A program made the translations under genes and the position numbers. The notes under the pieces are model-generated. The model was not told where the DNA came from and did not search any database. It was given only the letters and a program-made list of their open reading frames with translations. Below, one piece after another: positions 1 to 6,891 of a DNA stretch of 10,374 nt. Origin of the DNA: DATJQF01 sp035505995. GTDB taxonomy: Bacteria > Bacteroidota > Bacteroidia > Bacteroidales > FEN-979. The stretch's first letter is position 1, and each line of letters starts with the position of its first letter. Where the stretch lies: the NCBI GenBank assembly GCA_035505995.1, contig DATJQF010000147.1:1-10374 (forward strand). Direction: 5' to 3'.

Positions 1-789
1 TTTGGCGATGGTTGCCGCTTCCGCCGCCGTCGAATGCATTTTCTCCCGGGCAGCCGTCGCCATATCCTTCAGGAAAGTGGCCTCATGATACAGCAACGAT
101 GCTCCCCTGATGCAGGGAAGGATGCTTTCCGTAAAGGCCGTATCGGTGCAGTAGGCAAAACTTCGCGGCGATGGGGGATCGGACGTCAGCTCTGCATTCC
201 GGAAGACCTTCCCCTGGTCGTCCGTATAGTCCTCCCCCGCTTTCAGCCGGTTCATCCGGTCCACCGGGATATTCAGTTTCGCCACCGCCTCTTTCCGGAT
301 CTTCCGCGGGCCCGGCTTTTCCTTAAACAGGAACCCGCAGGTTGGGACGCTGTGGACCAGCGGGAAAGCCATTACAATTAGCTTATCATCCTCGTACAAT
401 TTTTCCATATTGACCTGCTGACCAAAATCCGGTAACGGATGAAAAACCACCGGATAGATCAGCGTGGTCCTTGACGCCTTCAACTGGATATCGATGATCT
501 CCCTCAGGGGTTCGTGGGCATAAAGATGAAGCTTTTCCTTCCGGCCCAGCAGATGGAATGAGGTAAGCAGGCCGATCAGACCGTAAAAATGGTCGCCGTG
601 CAGATGGCTGATGAAGATATGCCGGATCCGTTGAAAGTGAATATGGAAGCGGCGTAGCTGCACCTGGGTCCCTTCGGCGCAGTCGATCAAAAACAAGCGC
701 TCATCCGCCTTGAGCAAATGAGCGCTGGGGTTCCGTGTCAGCGTCGGGATAGCGGAATTGCTTCCCAGCACCTGGACAGAAAAGGTCAT
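1..789 (-). CDS. rnz: Ribonuclease Z (3' end cut by window edge)
   Basis: This is the zinc-dependent tRNA 3'-end endonuclease (RNase Z/ElaC, metallo-beta-lactamase fold), which removes 3' trailers from tRNA precursors. The frame is open from the ATG at 789-787 to base 1, giving 263 codons with no stop; the family is about 300-310 residues, so roughly 40 C-terminal residues lie outside the window. Visible motifs are the N-terminal LGSNSAIPT, the metal-binding SHLHGDH (residues 61-67: H62, H64, D66, H67), LVHSVP with H146, the CTDT motif with D216, LYHEATF (233-239) and the HSTAxxAA segment with H252. The final HxxPRY-like segment is missing only because of the edge. It starts 4 bp after the rpsA stop on the same strand, so it is probably co-transcribed with and translationally close to rpsA. 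No Shine-Dalgarno sequence is needed to choose the start, because the N-terminal beta strand begins right at this ATG. Identification is firm. Confidence 0.95.
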   Translation of the reverse strand, partial: MTFSVQVLGSNSAIPTLTRNPSAHLLKADERLFLIDCAEGTQVQLRRFHIHFQRIRHIFISHLHGDHFYGLIGLLTSFHLLGRKEKLHLYAHEPLREIIDIQLKASRTTLIYPVVFHPLPDFGQQVNMEKLYEDDKLIVMAFPLVHSVPTCGFLFKEKPGPRKIRKEAVAKLNIPVDRMNRLKAGEDYTDDQGKVFRNAELTSDPPSPRSFAYCTDTAFTESILPCIRGASLLYHEATFLKDMATAAREKMHSTAAEAATIAK

Positions 790-793
790 TCGT

Positions 794-2776
794 TTATTCT
801 TCTTTTTTCTCTTCCTGGTTCGGTTCCTCGGGTTTCGGCTCCTCCGGCTTCGGCTCCTCCGGCTTCGGCTCCTCCTTCACCATCTTCTTTTCCCGCTGCT
901 CGGCGCCGGCCATCTTCGATTTCAGGTTGGCCAGGGCATCGATATCGCCCAGGGTGGTCTTTTCCAGGTTATCCTTGATCTTCCGGACCGCTTTCTTGGT
1001 GTCTTTCACCTTTTTCTTGGCCGCATCCGCTTCGCGGTCATGCTCGCCCGAAGGCTTGGCATAGGCGCGGGAGTGCGAAAGGATGATCTTTTTATTTTCC
1101 TTGGAGAATTCGATCACCTTGAAATCGAGGACTTCCTCGTCCTTGGCGGTCGTCCCGTCCTCTTTCCCCAGGTGCCGCATGGGTGCAAACCCTTCGACCC
1201 CGTATGGCAGGGCGACGATGGCTCCCTTCTCGTTCATGCTGACGATAGTTCCCTGGTGCACGGAACCGACCGAAAAGACCGATTCGAACACATCCCAGGG
1301 GTTCTCTTCCAGCTGCTTGTGGCCGAGGGAAAGCCTGCGGTTGTCCACGTCGATATCCAGCACGATCACGTCGATCTTTTCGCCGATCTTGGTGAATTCG
1401 GCCGGATGCTTGATCTTCTTCGACCAGGAGAGGTCGGAAATATGGATCAGCCCGTCCACGCCCTCTTCCAACTCCACGAAGATGCCGAAGTTGGTGAAGT
1501 TGCGGACAGTGGCGGTATGCCTCGACTTGACCGGGTATTTTTCCTTGATGTTGGCCCAGGGATCCGGGATCAGCTGCTTGATGCCCATCGACATCTTCCG
1601 CTCTTCCCGGTCGAGGGTGAGGACCACGGCTTCGATCGTCTGTCCGACCTTCAGGAAGTCCTGTGCGGTACGCAGGTGCTGCGACCAGGACATTTCCGAA
1701 ACATGGATCAGTCCTTCCACGCCGGTGGCGATCTCCACGAACGCGCCGTAATCGGCGATCACCACGACCCTTCCTTTTACCTTGTCGCCTATCTTCAGGT
1801 TCGGATCGAGCGAATCCCACGGATGCGGGGTGAGCTGCTTGAGGCCGAGGGCAATACGTTTCTTGTTTTCATCGAAATCGAGGATCACGACCTTGATCTT
1901 CTGATCCAGCTTGACGATCTCTTCCGGGTGATTGATGCGGCCCCAGCTCAGGTCGGTGATGTGGATCAGCCCGTCCACGCCGCCGAGGTCGATAAATACG
2001 CCATAGGAAGTGATGTTCTTGACCGTGCCTTCGAGGATCTGGCCTTTTTCAAGCTTCTTGATGATCTCGGCCTTCTGGGCTTCGAGCTCGTCTTCGATCA
2101 GTGCTTTATGGGATACCACGACATTCTTGTACTCGTGGTTGATCTTCACCACCTTGAATTCCATAACCTTATCAACGAACACATCATAGTCGCGGATCGG
2201 TTTCACGTCGATCTGCGAGCCCGGCAGGAAGGCTTCGATACCGAATACATCGACGATGAGTCCTCCCTTGGTGCGGGACTTCACATAGCCTTTGATGATC
2301 TCCTGCTTGTCGTAGGCATCATTGATCCGCTCCCAGGATTTCAGGATGCGGGCTTTCTTATGGGAAAGGATCAGCTGACCGTTCGGGTCTTCCTGGTTCT
2401 CCACATAGACCTCCACCTTGTCGCCGATCTTCAGTTCGGGATTATACCGGAACTCGTTAAGCTGGATGACGCCATCCGATTTGAAGCCGATGTTCACCAC
2501 CACTTCCCGGTTGGTCATCCCGACCACGGTTCCGTCAATGACCTCATGCTCGCTGATGGAGCTCAGGGTCCGGTCGTATTCCCTGATCAGGTTTTCTCTT
2601 TCTTCGGGATTATACACTTCATGCTTTTTCCCGATCGCATCCCAGTCAAACTCTGCGGTCTTTTCGGCCGGGGCATTCGCTTCGGTCACGACTGCAGGCT
2701 CCTGTTTCACATCCGTTTCTTGGTTTGCTTCATTCTTTTCAGGTTCGTTGCTTACGTTTAATTCTTCAGAATTCAT
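794..2776 (-). CDS. rpsA: 30S ribosomal protein S1
   Basis: Ribosomal protein S1 binds mRNA on the small subunit and helps translation start. The 660-residue product has an acidic N-terminal region (1-75), six S1/OB-fold repeats at about 76-141, 159-225, 245-314, 330-400, 417-487 and 504-570, and a charged tail (571-660). Repeats 3 to 5 are the most regular, each with a YGVFIDL-, YGAFVEI- or FGIFVEL-like strand followed by GLIHxSxxSW. Repeats 1, 2 and 6 are more divergent, as is usual in S1. The tail is lysine- and glutamate-rich, then ends in a proline-glutamate repeat (EEPKP units, residues 635-654). The ATG at 2776 is preceded directly by an in-frame TAA, so the start cannot be further upstream. 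No Shine-Dalgarno sequence lies at the start, as is common in Bacteroidota, where S1 matters for initiation. It is followed by rnz after 4 bp. The antisense frame is also long and open, which is a codon-use shadow. Confidence 0.97.
   Translation of the reverse strand: MNSEELNVSNEPEKNEANQETDVKQEPAVVTEANAPAEKTAEFDWDAIGKKHEVYNPEERENLIREYDRTLSSISEHEVIDGTVVGMTNREVVVNIGFKSDGVIQLNEFRYNPELKIGDKVEVYVENQEDPNGQLILSHKKARILKSWERINDAYDKQEIIKGYVKSRTKGGLIVDVFGIEAFLPGSQIDVKPIRDYDVFVDKVMEFKVVKINHEYKNVVVSHKALIEDELEAQKAEIIKKLEKGQILEGTVKNITSYGVFIDLGGVDGLIHITDLSWGRINHPEEIVKLDQKIKVVILDFDENKKRIALGLKQLTPHPWDSLDPNLKIGDKVKGRVVVIADYGAFVEIATGVEGLIHVSEMSWSQHLRTAQDFLKVGQTIEAVVLTLDREERKMSMGIKQLIPDPWANIKEKYPVKSRHTATVRNFTNFGIFVELEEGVDGLIHISDLSWSKKIKHPAEFTKIGEKIDVIVLDIDVDNRRLSLGHKQLEENPWDVFESVFSVGSVHQGTIVSMNEKGAIVALPYGVEGFAPMRHLGKEDGTTAKDEEVLDFKVIEFSKENKKIILSHSRAYAKPSGEHDREADAAKKKVKDTKKAVRKIKDNLEKTTLGDIDALANLKSKMAGAEQREKKMVKEEPKPEEPKPEEPKPEEPNQEEKKEE
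821..875 (-). repeat. 15-bp tandem repeat in the 3' end of rpsA
   Basis: Two identical 15-bp units (836-850 and 851-865) are followed by the first 10 bases of a third (866-875) and preceded by a degenerate copy (821-835). The period is a multiple of three, so it encodes in-frame EEPKP units in the disordered S1 tail. Copy number can change without breaking the frame. Confidence 0.85.
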
Positions 2777-2919
2777 TTACACACACGTTGTGGAAGGAAT
2801 TATGGTCGCTTGCATCTGGTGCTCAGCATCCCGTATCCATCTCCTTCCGGGTTAATACTAAGTTGATTTTCAAGGGATTTTGCTATAAAGAACGGCACTA
2901 TTCCTGCCCTGACAGAAAT
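2777..2919 (-). promoter_or_regulatory. Long 5' leader of rpsA (predicted)
   Basis: If the promoter box at 2926-2933 is used, transcription starts near 2919, leaving a leader of about 140 nt before the rpsA ATG. On the minus strand it contains an AAGGAG word (2846-2841), which is striking because no such word stands in front of the S1 start itself. The AAGGAG sits in the loop of a weak 4-bp CCCG/CGGG stem (2848-2851 with 2830-2833). A nine-codon frame (ATG at 2829, TAA ending at 2800) starts 11 nt after it. In gammaproteobacteria S1 represses its own mRNA through the leader; a similar role here is only an inference, and no known riboswitch was recognised. Confidence 0.4.
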
Positions 2920-2925
2920 GGAGTG

Positions 2926-2956
2926 CAAAAGTAGATATAATACTGTGAATAACAAA
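2926..2956 (-). promoter_or_regulatory. rpsA promoter (Bacteroidota -33/-7 type)
   Basis: Read on the minus strand there is TTTG (2956-2953), a 19-nt spacer, then TACTTTTG (2933-2926). This matches the Bacteroidota primary sigma consensus TTTG - about 19 nt - TAnnTTTG in both boxes and in spacing. It points toward rpsA, with the start of transcription expected near 2919. Confidence 0.75.
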
Positions 2957-2965
2957 GAAAATAAA

Positions 2966-3034
2966 CTCATCCTCCGTCCTGAAGCTTCAGGCCACCCCCC
3001 ACTCCTGGTAAGAGAGGGGAAAAAAGGGGATGAG
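2966..3034. repeat. Imperfect inverted repeat, about 69 bp
   Basis: The outer arms are CTCATCC (2966-2972) and GGATGAG (3028-3034). Inside lies a perfect 14-bp palindrome, CCTGAAGCTTCAGG (2978-2991). Between 2995 and 3020 there is a second C-rich/G-rich pair of arms (CCCC..CTC with GAGAGGGG) around a short TGGTAA-containing loop. The element sits between the divergent rpsA and ychF-like promoters and could fold into a branched hairpin in RNA or as a cruciform. It resembles small non-coding palindromic intergenic elements (REP or MITE type), but I cannot tell whether other copies exist. It has no coding content. Confidence 0.55.
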
Positions 3035-3044
3035 ATTTTTCATC

Positions 3045-3052
3045 TATCTTTG
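3045..3052 (+). promoter_or_regulatory. Likely -7 box for the ychF-like gene
   Basis: TATCTTTG fits the Bacteroidota TAnnTTTG box exactly and ends 14 bp before the ATG at 3067, so the 5' leader would be under about 10 nt. No TTTG stands 19-21 nt upstream; that place is taken by the G-rich arm of the inverted repeat ending at 3034. Confidence 0.5.
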
Positions 3053-3066
3053 CAAAAAACCCCATT

Positions 3067-4158
3067 ATGCCTCTGCATTGCGGTATCATCGGCCTCGCGG
3101 GATGCGGCAAGACCACCCTGTTCAACTGCATCTCCAACACACGCGGGGAGATCCATAAGGCGGCTTTTACCGGTTCCCGGTCGAACCTTGGGGTGGTGAC
3201 GGTGCCGGACCGGCGGCTGGCCGAGATCGACGGGTTCATTCATTCGGCCAGGATCGTTCCGACCACGATCGACATGGTGGACATCCCGGGCCTGACCAAG
3301 GGCGGAGGGAATACCGAAGGCAGCCGCTTCCTGGCCGATATCCGGAATGCCGATGCCCTGATCCACGTGGTGCGCTGCTTCGACGACCCGAACCTGCCCC
3401 ATGTGGAAGGATCGGTGGACCCGGTCAGGGATAAGGAGATCGTGGACCTGGAGCTGGAGATCCGGGACCTGGAATCCGTGGAGAAAAAGATCCAGAAGAT
3501 GGAAAAACTGGTCCGCGCCGGCGAAAAGGAAGCAAAACACGGGATCAGTGTGCTGAATATTTACAAGGAGCATCTCGAATCGTTCAAGCCGGCCCGGACG
3601 GCACCGGTAAGCAGGGAGGACCGGAAATTCATCGACGATATCTTCCTGCTGACCGAAAAGCCCGTGATGTACGTTTGCAATGTGAACGACCGGTCGGCGG
3701 CCTCCGGCAATGATTACTCCGCGAAATTTACGGAGGCGGTCAAGCCGGAAAAGGCCGAGGTCCTCATCCTCGCCGCTGCCCTGGAGTCGGAGATCGCGGA
3801 GCTGGAGAGCCCGGAGGACCGCGCCGCCTTCCTGGCCGACGCGGGACTACAGGAGCCGGGCGTGAACCGGCTGGTGCGCGCCGCCTACCACCTGCTCGAC
3901 CTGCAGACCTTCTTCACGGCCGGGCCCAAGGAGGTGCGTGCCTGGACGATCCATAAAGGCATGACCGCACAGGAAGCGGCCGGCGTGATCCACAGCGACC
4001 TCGAGCGGGGATTCATCCGGGCGGAAGTGATGAAGCACGAGGATTTCGTAAAGCTGGGCTCCGAGCATGCCTGCCGCGACGCCGGAAAGCTGATGATCGA
4101 GGGGAAGAACTATATTGTGAAGGACGGGGATATTATGCATATCAGGTTTAACGTTTAA
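3067..4158 (+). CDS. Divergent YchF/OLA1-like P-loop NTPase with C-terminal TGS (DUF933) domain
   Basis: This 363-residue protein has YchF architecture: a TRAFAC P-loop domain (about 1-275) with a helical, coiled-coil-like insertion (about 125-180), then a TGS/DUF933 domain (about 278-363, ending YIVKDGDIMHIRFNV). Canonical YchF/OLA1 is a ribosome-associated, usually ATP-hydrolysing protein linked to stress and translation control. Family identity is clear from NALIHVVRCF-like text (residues 95-105), SVDPVRDKEIVDLEL (116-130) and the C-terminus. The key motifs are altered: the P-loop reads GLAGCGKTT (9-17) instead of GLPNVGKST; the usual NFPFCTIEPN stretch is replaced by AAFTGSRSN (32-40); after DIPGL (72-76) the normal GASKGEGLGN is shortened to a GGGNTEGS-like segment; and the base-specificity motif is NVND (205-208) rather than NxxE. 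It is therefore probably a paralog or subfamily rather than standard YchF. It stands alone behind its own promoter box, divergent from rpsA. Confidence 0.85.
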   Translation: MPLHCGIIGLAGCGKTTLFNCISNTRGEIHKAAFTGSRSNLGVVTVPDRRLAEIDGFIHSARIVPTTIDMVDIPGLTKGGGNTEGSRFLADIRNADALIHVVRCFDDPNLPHVEGSVDPVRDKEIVDLELEIRDLESVEKKIQKMEKLVRAGEKEAKHGISVLNIYKEHLESFKPARTAPVSREDRKFIDDIFLLTEKPVMYVCNVNDRSAASGNDYSAKFTEAVKPEKAEVLILAAALESEIAELESPEDRAAFLADAGLQEPGVNRLVRAAYHLLDLQTFFTAGPKEVRAWTIHKGMTAQEAAGVIHSDLERGFIRAEVMKHEDFVKLGSEHACRDAGKLMIEGKNYIVKDGDIMHIRFNV

Positions 4159-4305
4159 ATAATGTACGATCGTTGATTACATTTACGGGGGTCGATCGCA
4201 GATTCATTACGTGCCGGTCTGCGTGAAAATCAGCGAAAATCTGCGAGAAAGAGAATCTGTGTACCTCTGTTTCATCTGTGTTTTCAGTGTTCATAATATT
4301 TTAAC
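4159..4305. repeat. Intergenic spacer with about 10-bp periodic repeats
   Basis: The spacer between the ychF-like gene and hydE has no plausible gene. Bases 4221-4250 read as three related decamers (GCGTGAAAAT, CAGCGAAAAT, CTGCGAGAAA), and 4257-4287 repeats a CTGTG/CTCTGT word at spacings of 10, 9 and 9 bases. Two GATCG palindromic words lie near 4168 and 4193. I found no hairpin followed by a T run that would make a convincing terminator, and no exact TAnnTTTG box for hydE; TACCTCTG at 4262 is one mismatch away. Confidence 0.5.
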
Positions 4306-5403
4306 ATGACCCAAAACATAACCAACATACTCGAAAAGCCTCATTTCAACAAACAGGATCTGATCACTCTTCTTTCTGCCGGTAAAGAAGAAGCCGCCCC
4401 TGTCTACGCAAAAGCCGCGGAGATCAAGAAGGAATTCGTCGGCAACAAAGTCTATTTCCGGGGATTGATAGAGTATTCCAACTATTGCACCAAGAATTGC
4501 TATTACTGCGGGATCCGGGCCGGCAACCACCGGTACCAGCGCTATGAGCTTTCCGATGAGGAAGTGCTGGAAGCGGCGCGCTATGCCTACGACAACAAAT
4601 TCGCTTCCATCGTGATCCAGTCGGGCGAAAGAAGCGATCCGGGCTTTGTCGGCAGGATCGAGCATCTGCTGCGGGAGATCCAGAAGATGGCAAAATGGGA
4701 GCTTCATATCACCCTCTCCCTGGGAGAGCAGTCGGAGGAGACCTACCGCCGCTGGTTCCATGCCGGCGCCCACCGGTACCTGCTCCGCATCGAAGTCTCG
4801 AACCCGGAGCTCTATAAAAAGCTGCACCCCTCCGACCAAAGGCATGAGTATGCACGACGCCTGGAGGCCCTGAAGATGCTCCGAGCTGCCGGATACCAGG
4901 TAGGCACCGGCGTGATGATCGGCCTCCCGTTCCAGACCGTCGCTGATCTGGCCGACGACCTGATCTTTTTCCGCGAGTTCGATATCGACATGGTCGGCAT
5001 GGGACCCTATGTGGAGCATGAAGACACTCCCCTCTTCCAGTTCCGGGACCAGCTGCTCCCCCACCTGGAAAGGGCGGAACTTTCCTTTCGCATGGTGGCC
5101 CTGCTCCGGATCATGATGAAGGACATCAACATTGCCGCCACCACGGCCATGCAGACCCTCGATCCGCAGGGGCGGGAAAAAGCGCTGCAGGCCGGCGCCA
5201 ACGTGATCATGCCCAACCTGACGCCCGTCCGGTACCTGGACAATTACCTGCTTTACCAGGATAAGCCCAATGTCCACGATGAACCGGAAGAGACCCGGAA
5301 ATCCCTGGAAGAGCACATCCGGCGTGCCGGGGAAACGATCGGCTACGGGGAGTGGGGCGACTCAAGGCACTTCAGCGAAAGAACCGGTTGCGGTTTGGAA
5401 TAG
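4306..5403 (+). CDS. hydE: [FeFe]-hydrogenase H-cluster radical SAM maturase HydE
   Basis: HydE is a radical S-adenosylmethionine enzyme that works with HydG and HydF to build the 2Fe subcluster of [FeFe]-hydrogenase in the cytoplasm, acting on the organometallic iron-cysteine product of HydG. The 365-residue protein (family about 350) carries RGLIEYSNYC (52-61) and the radical SAM cluster motif CxxxCxxC (C61, C65, C68) followed by GIR. Further TIM-barrel signatures are IQSGERSD (104-111), RIEVSNPELY (161-170), VGTGVMIGLPFQT (199-211) and GMGPYVEHEDTPL (231-243). The cysteines of the optional accessory Fe-S site near residues 311-322 in the Thermotoga enzyme are absent, which is common in the family. 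PylB is the nearest alternative but is less likely given the QSGE and GMGP context. No hydF, hydG or hydrogenase gene lies in the window. The next gene, rlmD, starts 51 bp downstream on the same strand. Confidence 0.9.
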   Translation: MTQNITNILEKPHFNKQDLITLLSAGKEEAAPVYAKAAEIKKEFVGNKVYFRGLIEYSNYCTKNCYYCGIRAGNHRYQRYELSDEEVLEAARYAYDNKFASIVIQSGERSDPGFVGRIEHLLREIQKMAKWELHITLSLGEQSEETYRRWFHAGAHRYLLRIEVSNPELYKKLHPSDQRHEYARRLEALKMLRAAGYQVGTGVMIGLPFQTVADLADDLIFFREFDIDMVGMGPYVEHEDTPLFQFRDQLLPHLERAELSFRMVALLRIMMKDINIAATTAMQTLDPQGREKALQAGANVIMPNLTPVRYLDNYLLYQDKPNVHDEPEETRKSLEEHIRRAGETIGYGEWGDSRHFSERTGCGLE

Positions 5404-5411
5404 AAAAAACA

Positions 5412-5453
5412 AACAGTAACCAGTCACCACCTCACCCCCTTACCAGAATAACC
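5412..5453 (+). repeat. Short degenerate repeat between hydE and rlmD
   Basis: The 51-bp spacer is C- and A-rich. AACAGT (5412-5417) and ACCAGT (5419-5424) are 7 bp apart, followed by drifting CACC/ACC words up to the rlmD start. It has no Shine-Dalgarno sequence, terminator or promoter box. It is weaker evidence for a periodic repeat than the tracts before yajC and after mqnA. Confidence 0.35.
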
Positions 5454-5454
5454 G

Positions 5455-6891
5455 ATGACACCAGAGATCTATACCAACGTCACCATCCTCGACGCCGGCT
5501 CGGAAGGCAAAGCCGTAGCCCGGGTAAACGACCTGGTGATCTTCGTTCCGTTCGTCGTGCCGGGAGACGTGGTGGATATCCGCGTGACCCGCAGGAAAAG
5601 GAATTTCCTGGAAGGAAAAGCAATAAAATTCCATCATTATTCCGAAAAGCGGGCAGAGGCATTTTGCGAGCATTTCGGCACCTGCGGCGGGTGCAGATGG
5701 CAAAATATGGGATATGAAGGCCAGCTGTTCTACAAGCAGAAACAGGTCGTGGATGCACTGCAGAGGATCGCCGGGATTGAAGATCCGGGAGTCTCCCCCA
5801 TCCTCCCTGCTGCAAAAACGAAATATTACCGGAATAAGCTTGAGTTCACCTTCTCGAACCGGAGATGGTTGCTGGACCCGGATAAGGAGACGGAACGGGA
5901 AGCGCATGAAATGAATGCGCTGGGATTTCACCTTCCCACCTTTTTCGACCGGGTGCTGGATATTAACAACTGCTATCTGCAGCGGGAACCGTCCAATTCG
6001 ATCCGCCGCGAAGCAAAGAAATATGCGCTGGAACATCAGCTGACCTTCTATGATCCCAGGACCTGGCAGGGATTCCTGCGGAACCTCCTGATCCGGACCT
6101 CGGAGAACGGAGGCGTGATGGTGATCCTGGTTTTCCGCACCGACGAACCGGAAGAGATCCGAAGCATGCTGGATCACCTGGCGGCGGCTTTCCCGGAGAT
6201 CACCTCCCTCTATTATGTGATCAATCCCAAGAAGAATGATGTGATCAACGACCTGGAGTTAATTCTTTATAAAGGGGATCCCTGGATCACGGAGACCTTC
6301 CCGGCTTACCGTTCCGGCAGGATGCTCGAATTCCGCATCGGTCCGGTCTCCTTCTTCCAGACCAACACGCCTCAGGCCGTGGAGCTGTATCGCACGGCCG
6401 CCGACTTCGCCGGACTGGAAGGCTTTGAGACCGTTTATGACCTCTACACCGGCATCGGGACGATCGCCAGCTTCATCGCGGGTTCCGCCGGGAAAGTCAT
6501 CGGGATAGATTCGGTGCCGGCTGCCGTGAACGATGCCAGGGAAAATGCCGTGCATAACGGGATCCGGAATGTGGTCTTCCACGCCGGAGAGCTGGAGAAA
6601 ATGCTGGACCGGGAATTTGTCAGGGAAAACGGGGTTCCGGATCTCGTGATCACCGATCCGCCGAGATCGGGGATGCATGCCAGGGTGACCCGCGAGATCC
6701 TGGCGATGGCGCCGCCCCGCATCGTGTACGTCAGCTGCAACCCGGCTACCCAGGCCAGGGATATCCTGCTGATGAAAGAGCAGTATGAGTTGGTGAAATG
6801 CCAGCCGGTGGACATGTTCCCCCACACCCAGCATGTGGAGAATGTGGCGCTGCTGGTCAGGAAGGATGCGACCGGGAACGGACCTCGTTGA
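5455..6891 (+). CDS. rlmD: 23S rRNA (uracil-C5)-methyltransferase, RlmD/RumA family
   Basis: The enzyme methylates C5 of a uridine in 23S rRNA (U1939 in E. coli for RlmD) with S-adenosylmethionine. The 478-residue product has an N-terminal TRAM RNA-binding domain (about 1-60, with GSEGKAVARV and FVPFVVPGDVV), four cluster-type cysteines (C71, C77, C80 in CEHFGTCGGC, and C173 in NNCYLQ) typical of the [4Fe-4S]-bearing members, a central RNA-binding region, and a C-terminal Rossmann methyltransferase. Its motifs are FFQTNT (300-305), DLYTGIGT (329-336) for SAM, DPPRSG (401-406), the catalytic cysteine C428 in SCNP, and TQHVE (458-462). All catalytic residues are present. Which uridine is modified cannot be read from sequence, since RlmC, RlmD and TrmA-like paralogs are similar. 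It probably shares a transcript with hydE, 51 bp upstream. Its last 35 bases overlap the 3' end of aroK on the other strand. Confidence 0.92.
   Translation: MTPEIYTNVTILDAGSEGKAVARVNDLVIFVPFVVPGDVVDIRVTRRKRNFLEGKAIKFHHYSEKRAEAFCEHFGTCGGCRWQNMGYEGQLFYKQKQVVDALQRIAGIEDPGVSPILPAAKTKYYRNKLEFTFSNRRWLLDPDKETEREAHEMNALGFHLPTFFDRVLDINNCYLQREPSNSIRREAKKYALEHQLTFYDPRTWQGFLRNLLIRTSENGGVMVILVFRTDEPEEIRSMLDHLAAAFPEITSLYYVINPKKNDVINDLELILYKGDPWITETFPAYRSGRMLEFRIGPVSFFQTNTPQAVELYRTAADFAGLEGFETVYDLYTGIGTIASFIAGSAGKVIGIDSVPAAVNDARENAVHNGIRNVVFHAGELEKMLDREFVRENGVPDLVITDPPRSGMHARVTREILAMAPPRIVYVSCNPATQARDILLMKEQYELVKCQPVDMFPHTQHVENVALLVRKDATGNGPR

Noticed and set aside
758..2761. A 667-codon open frame on the plus strand opposite rpsA.
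   Set aside because: It is the antisense shadow of the six-domain S1 gene, whose GC-rich codons leave few stops on the other strand. The translation is leucine/phenylalanine-rich, has no domain and begins inside rnz.
2800..2829. A nine-codon leader peptide (MLSTRCKRP) in the rpsA leader behind AAGGAG.
   Set aside because: It is too short to judge from one sequence, shows no run of a regulatory amino acid, and Bacteroidota rarely depend on Shine-Dalgarno sequences. It is kept only as part of the leader observation.
4159..4220. A terminator after the ychF-like gene built from the GATCG palindromes.
   Set aside because: The paired words are short and there is no T run after them.
4291..5316. 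A 341-codon minus-strand frame opposite hydE.
   Set aside because: HydE carries the cysteine motif and barrel signatures in the plus frame; the minus translation is low in recognisable motifs and is a codon-bias shadow.
4306..5403. PylB (methylornithine synthase) as the identity of the radical SAM protein.
   Set aside because: No pyrrolysine genes are nearby, and the QSGE, GMGP and LYxxK segments fit HydE better.
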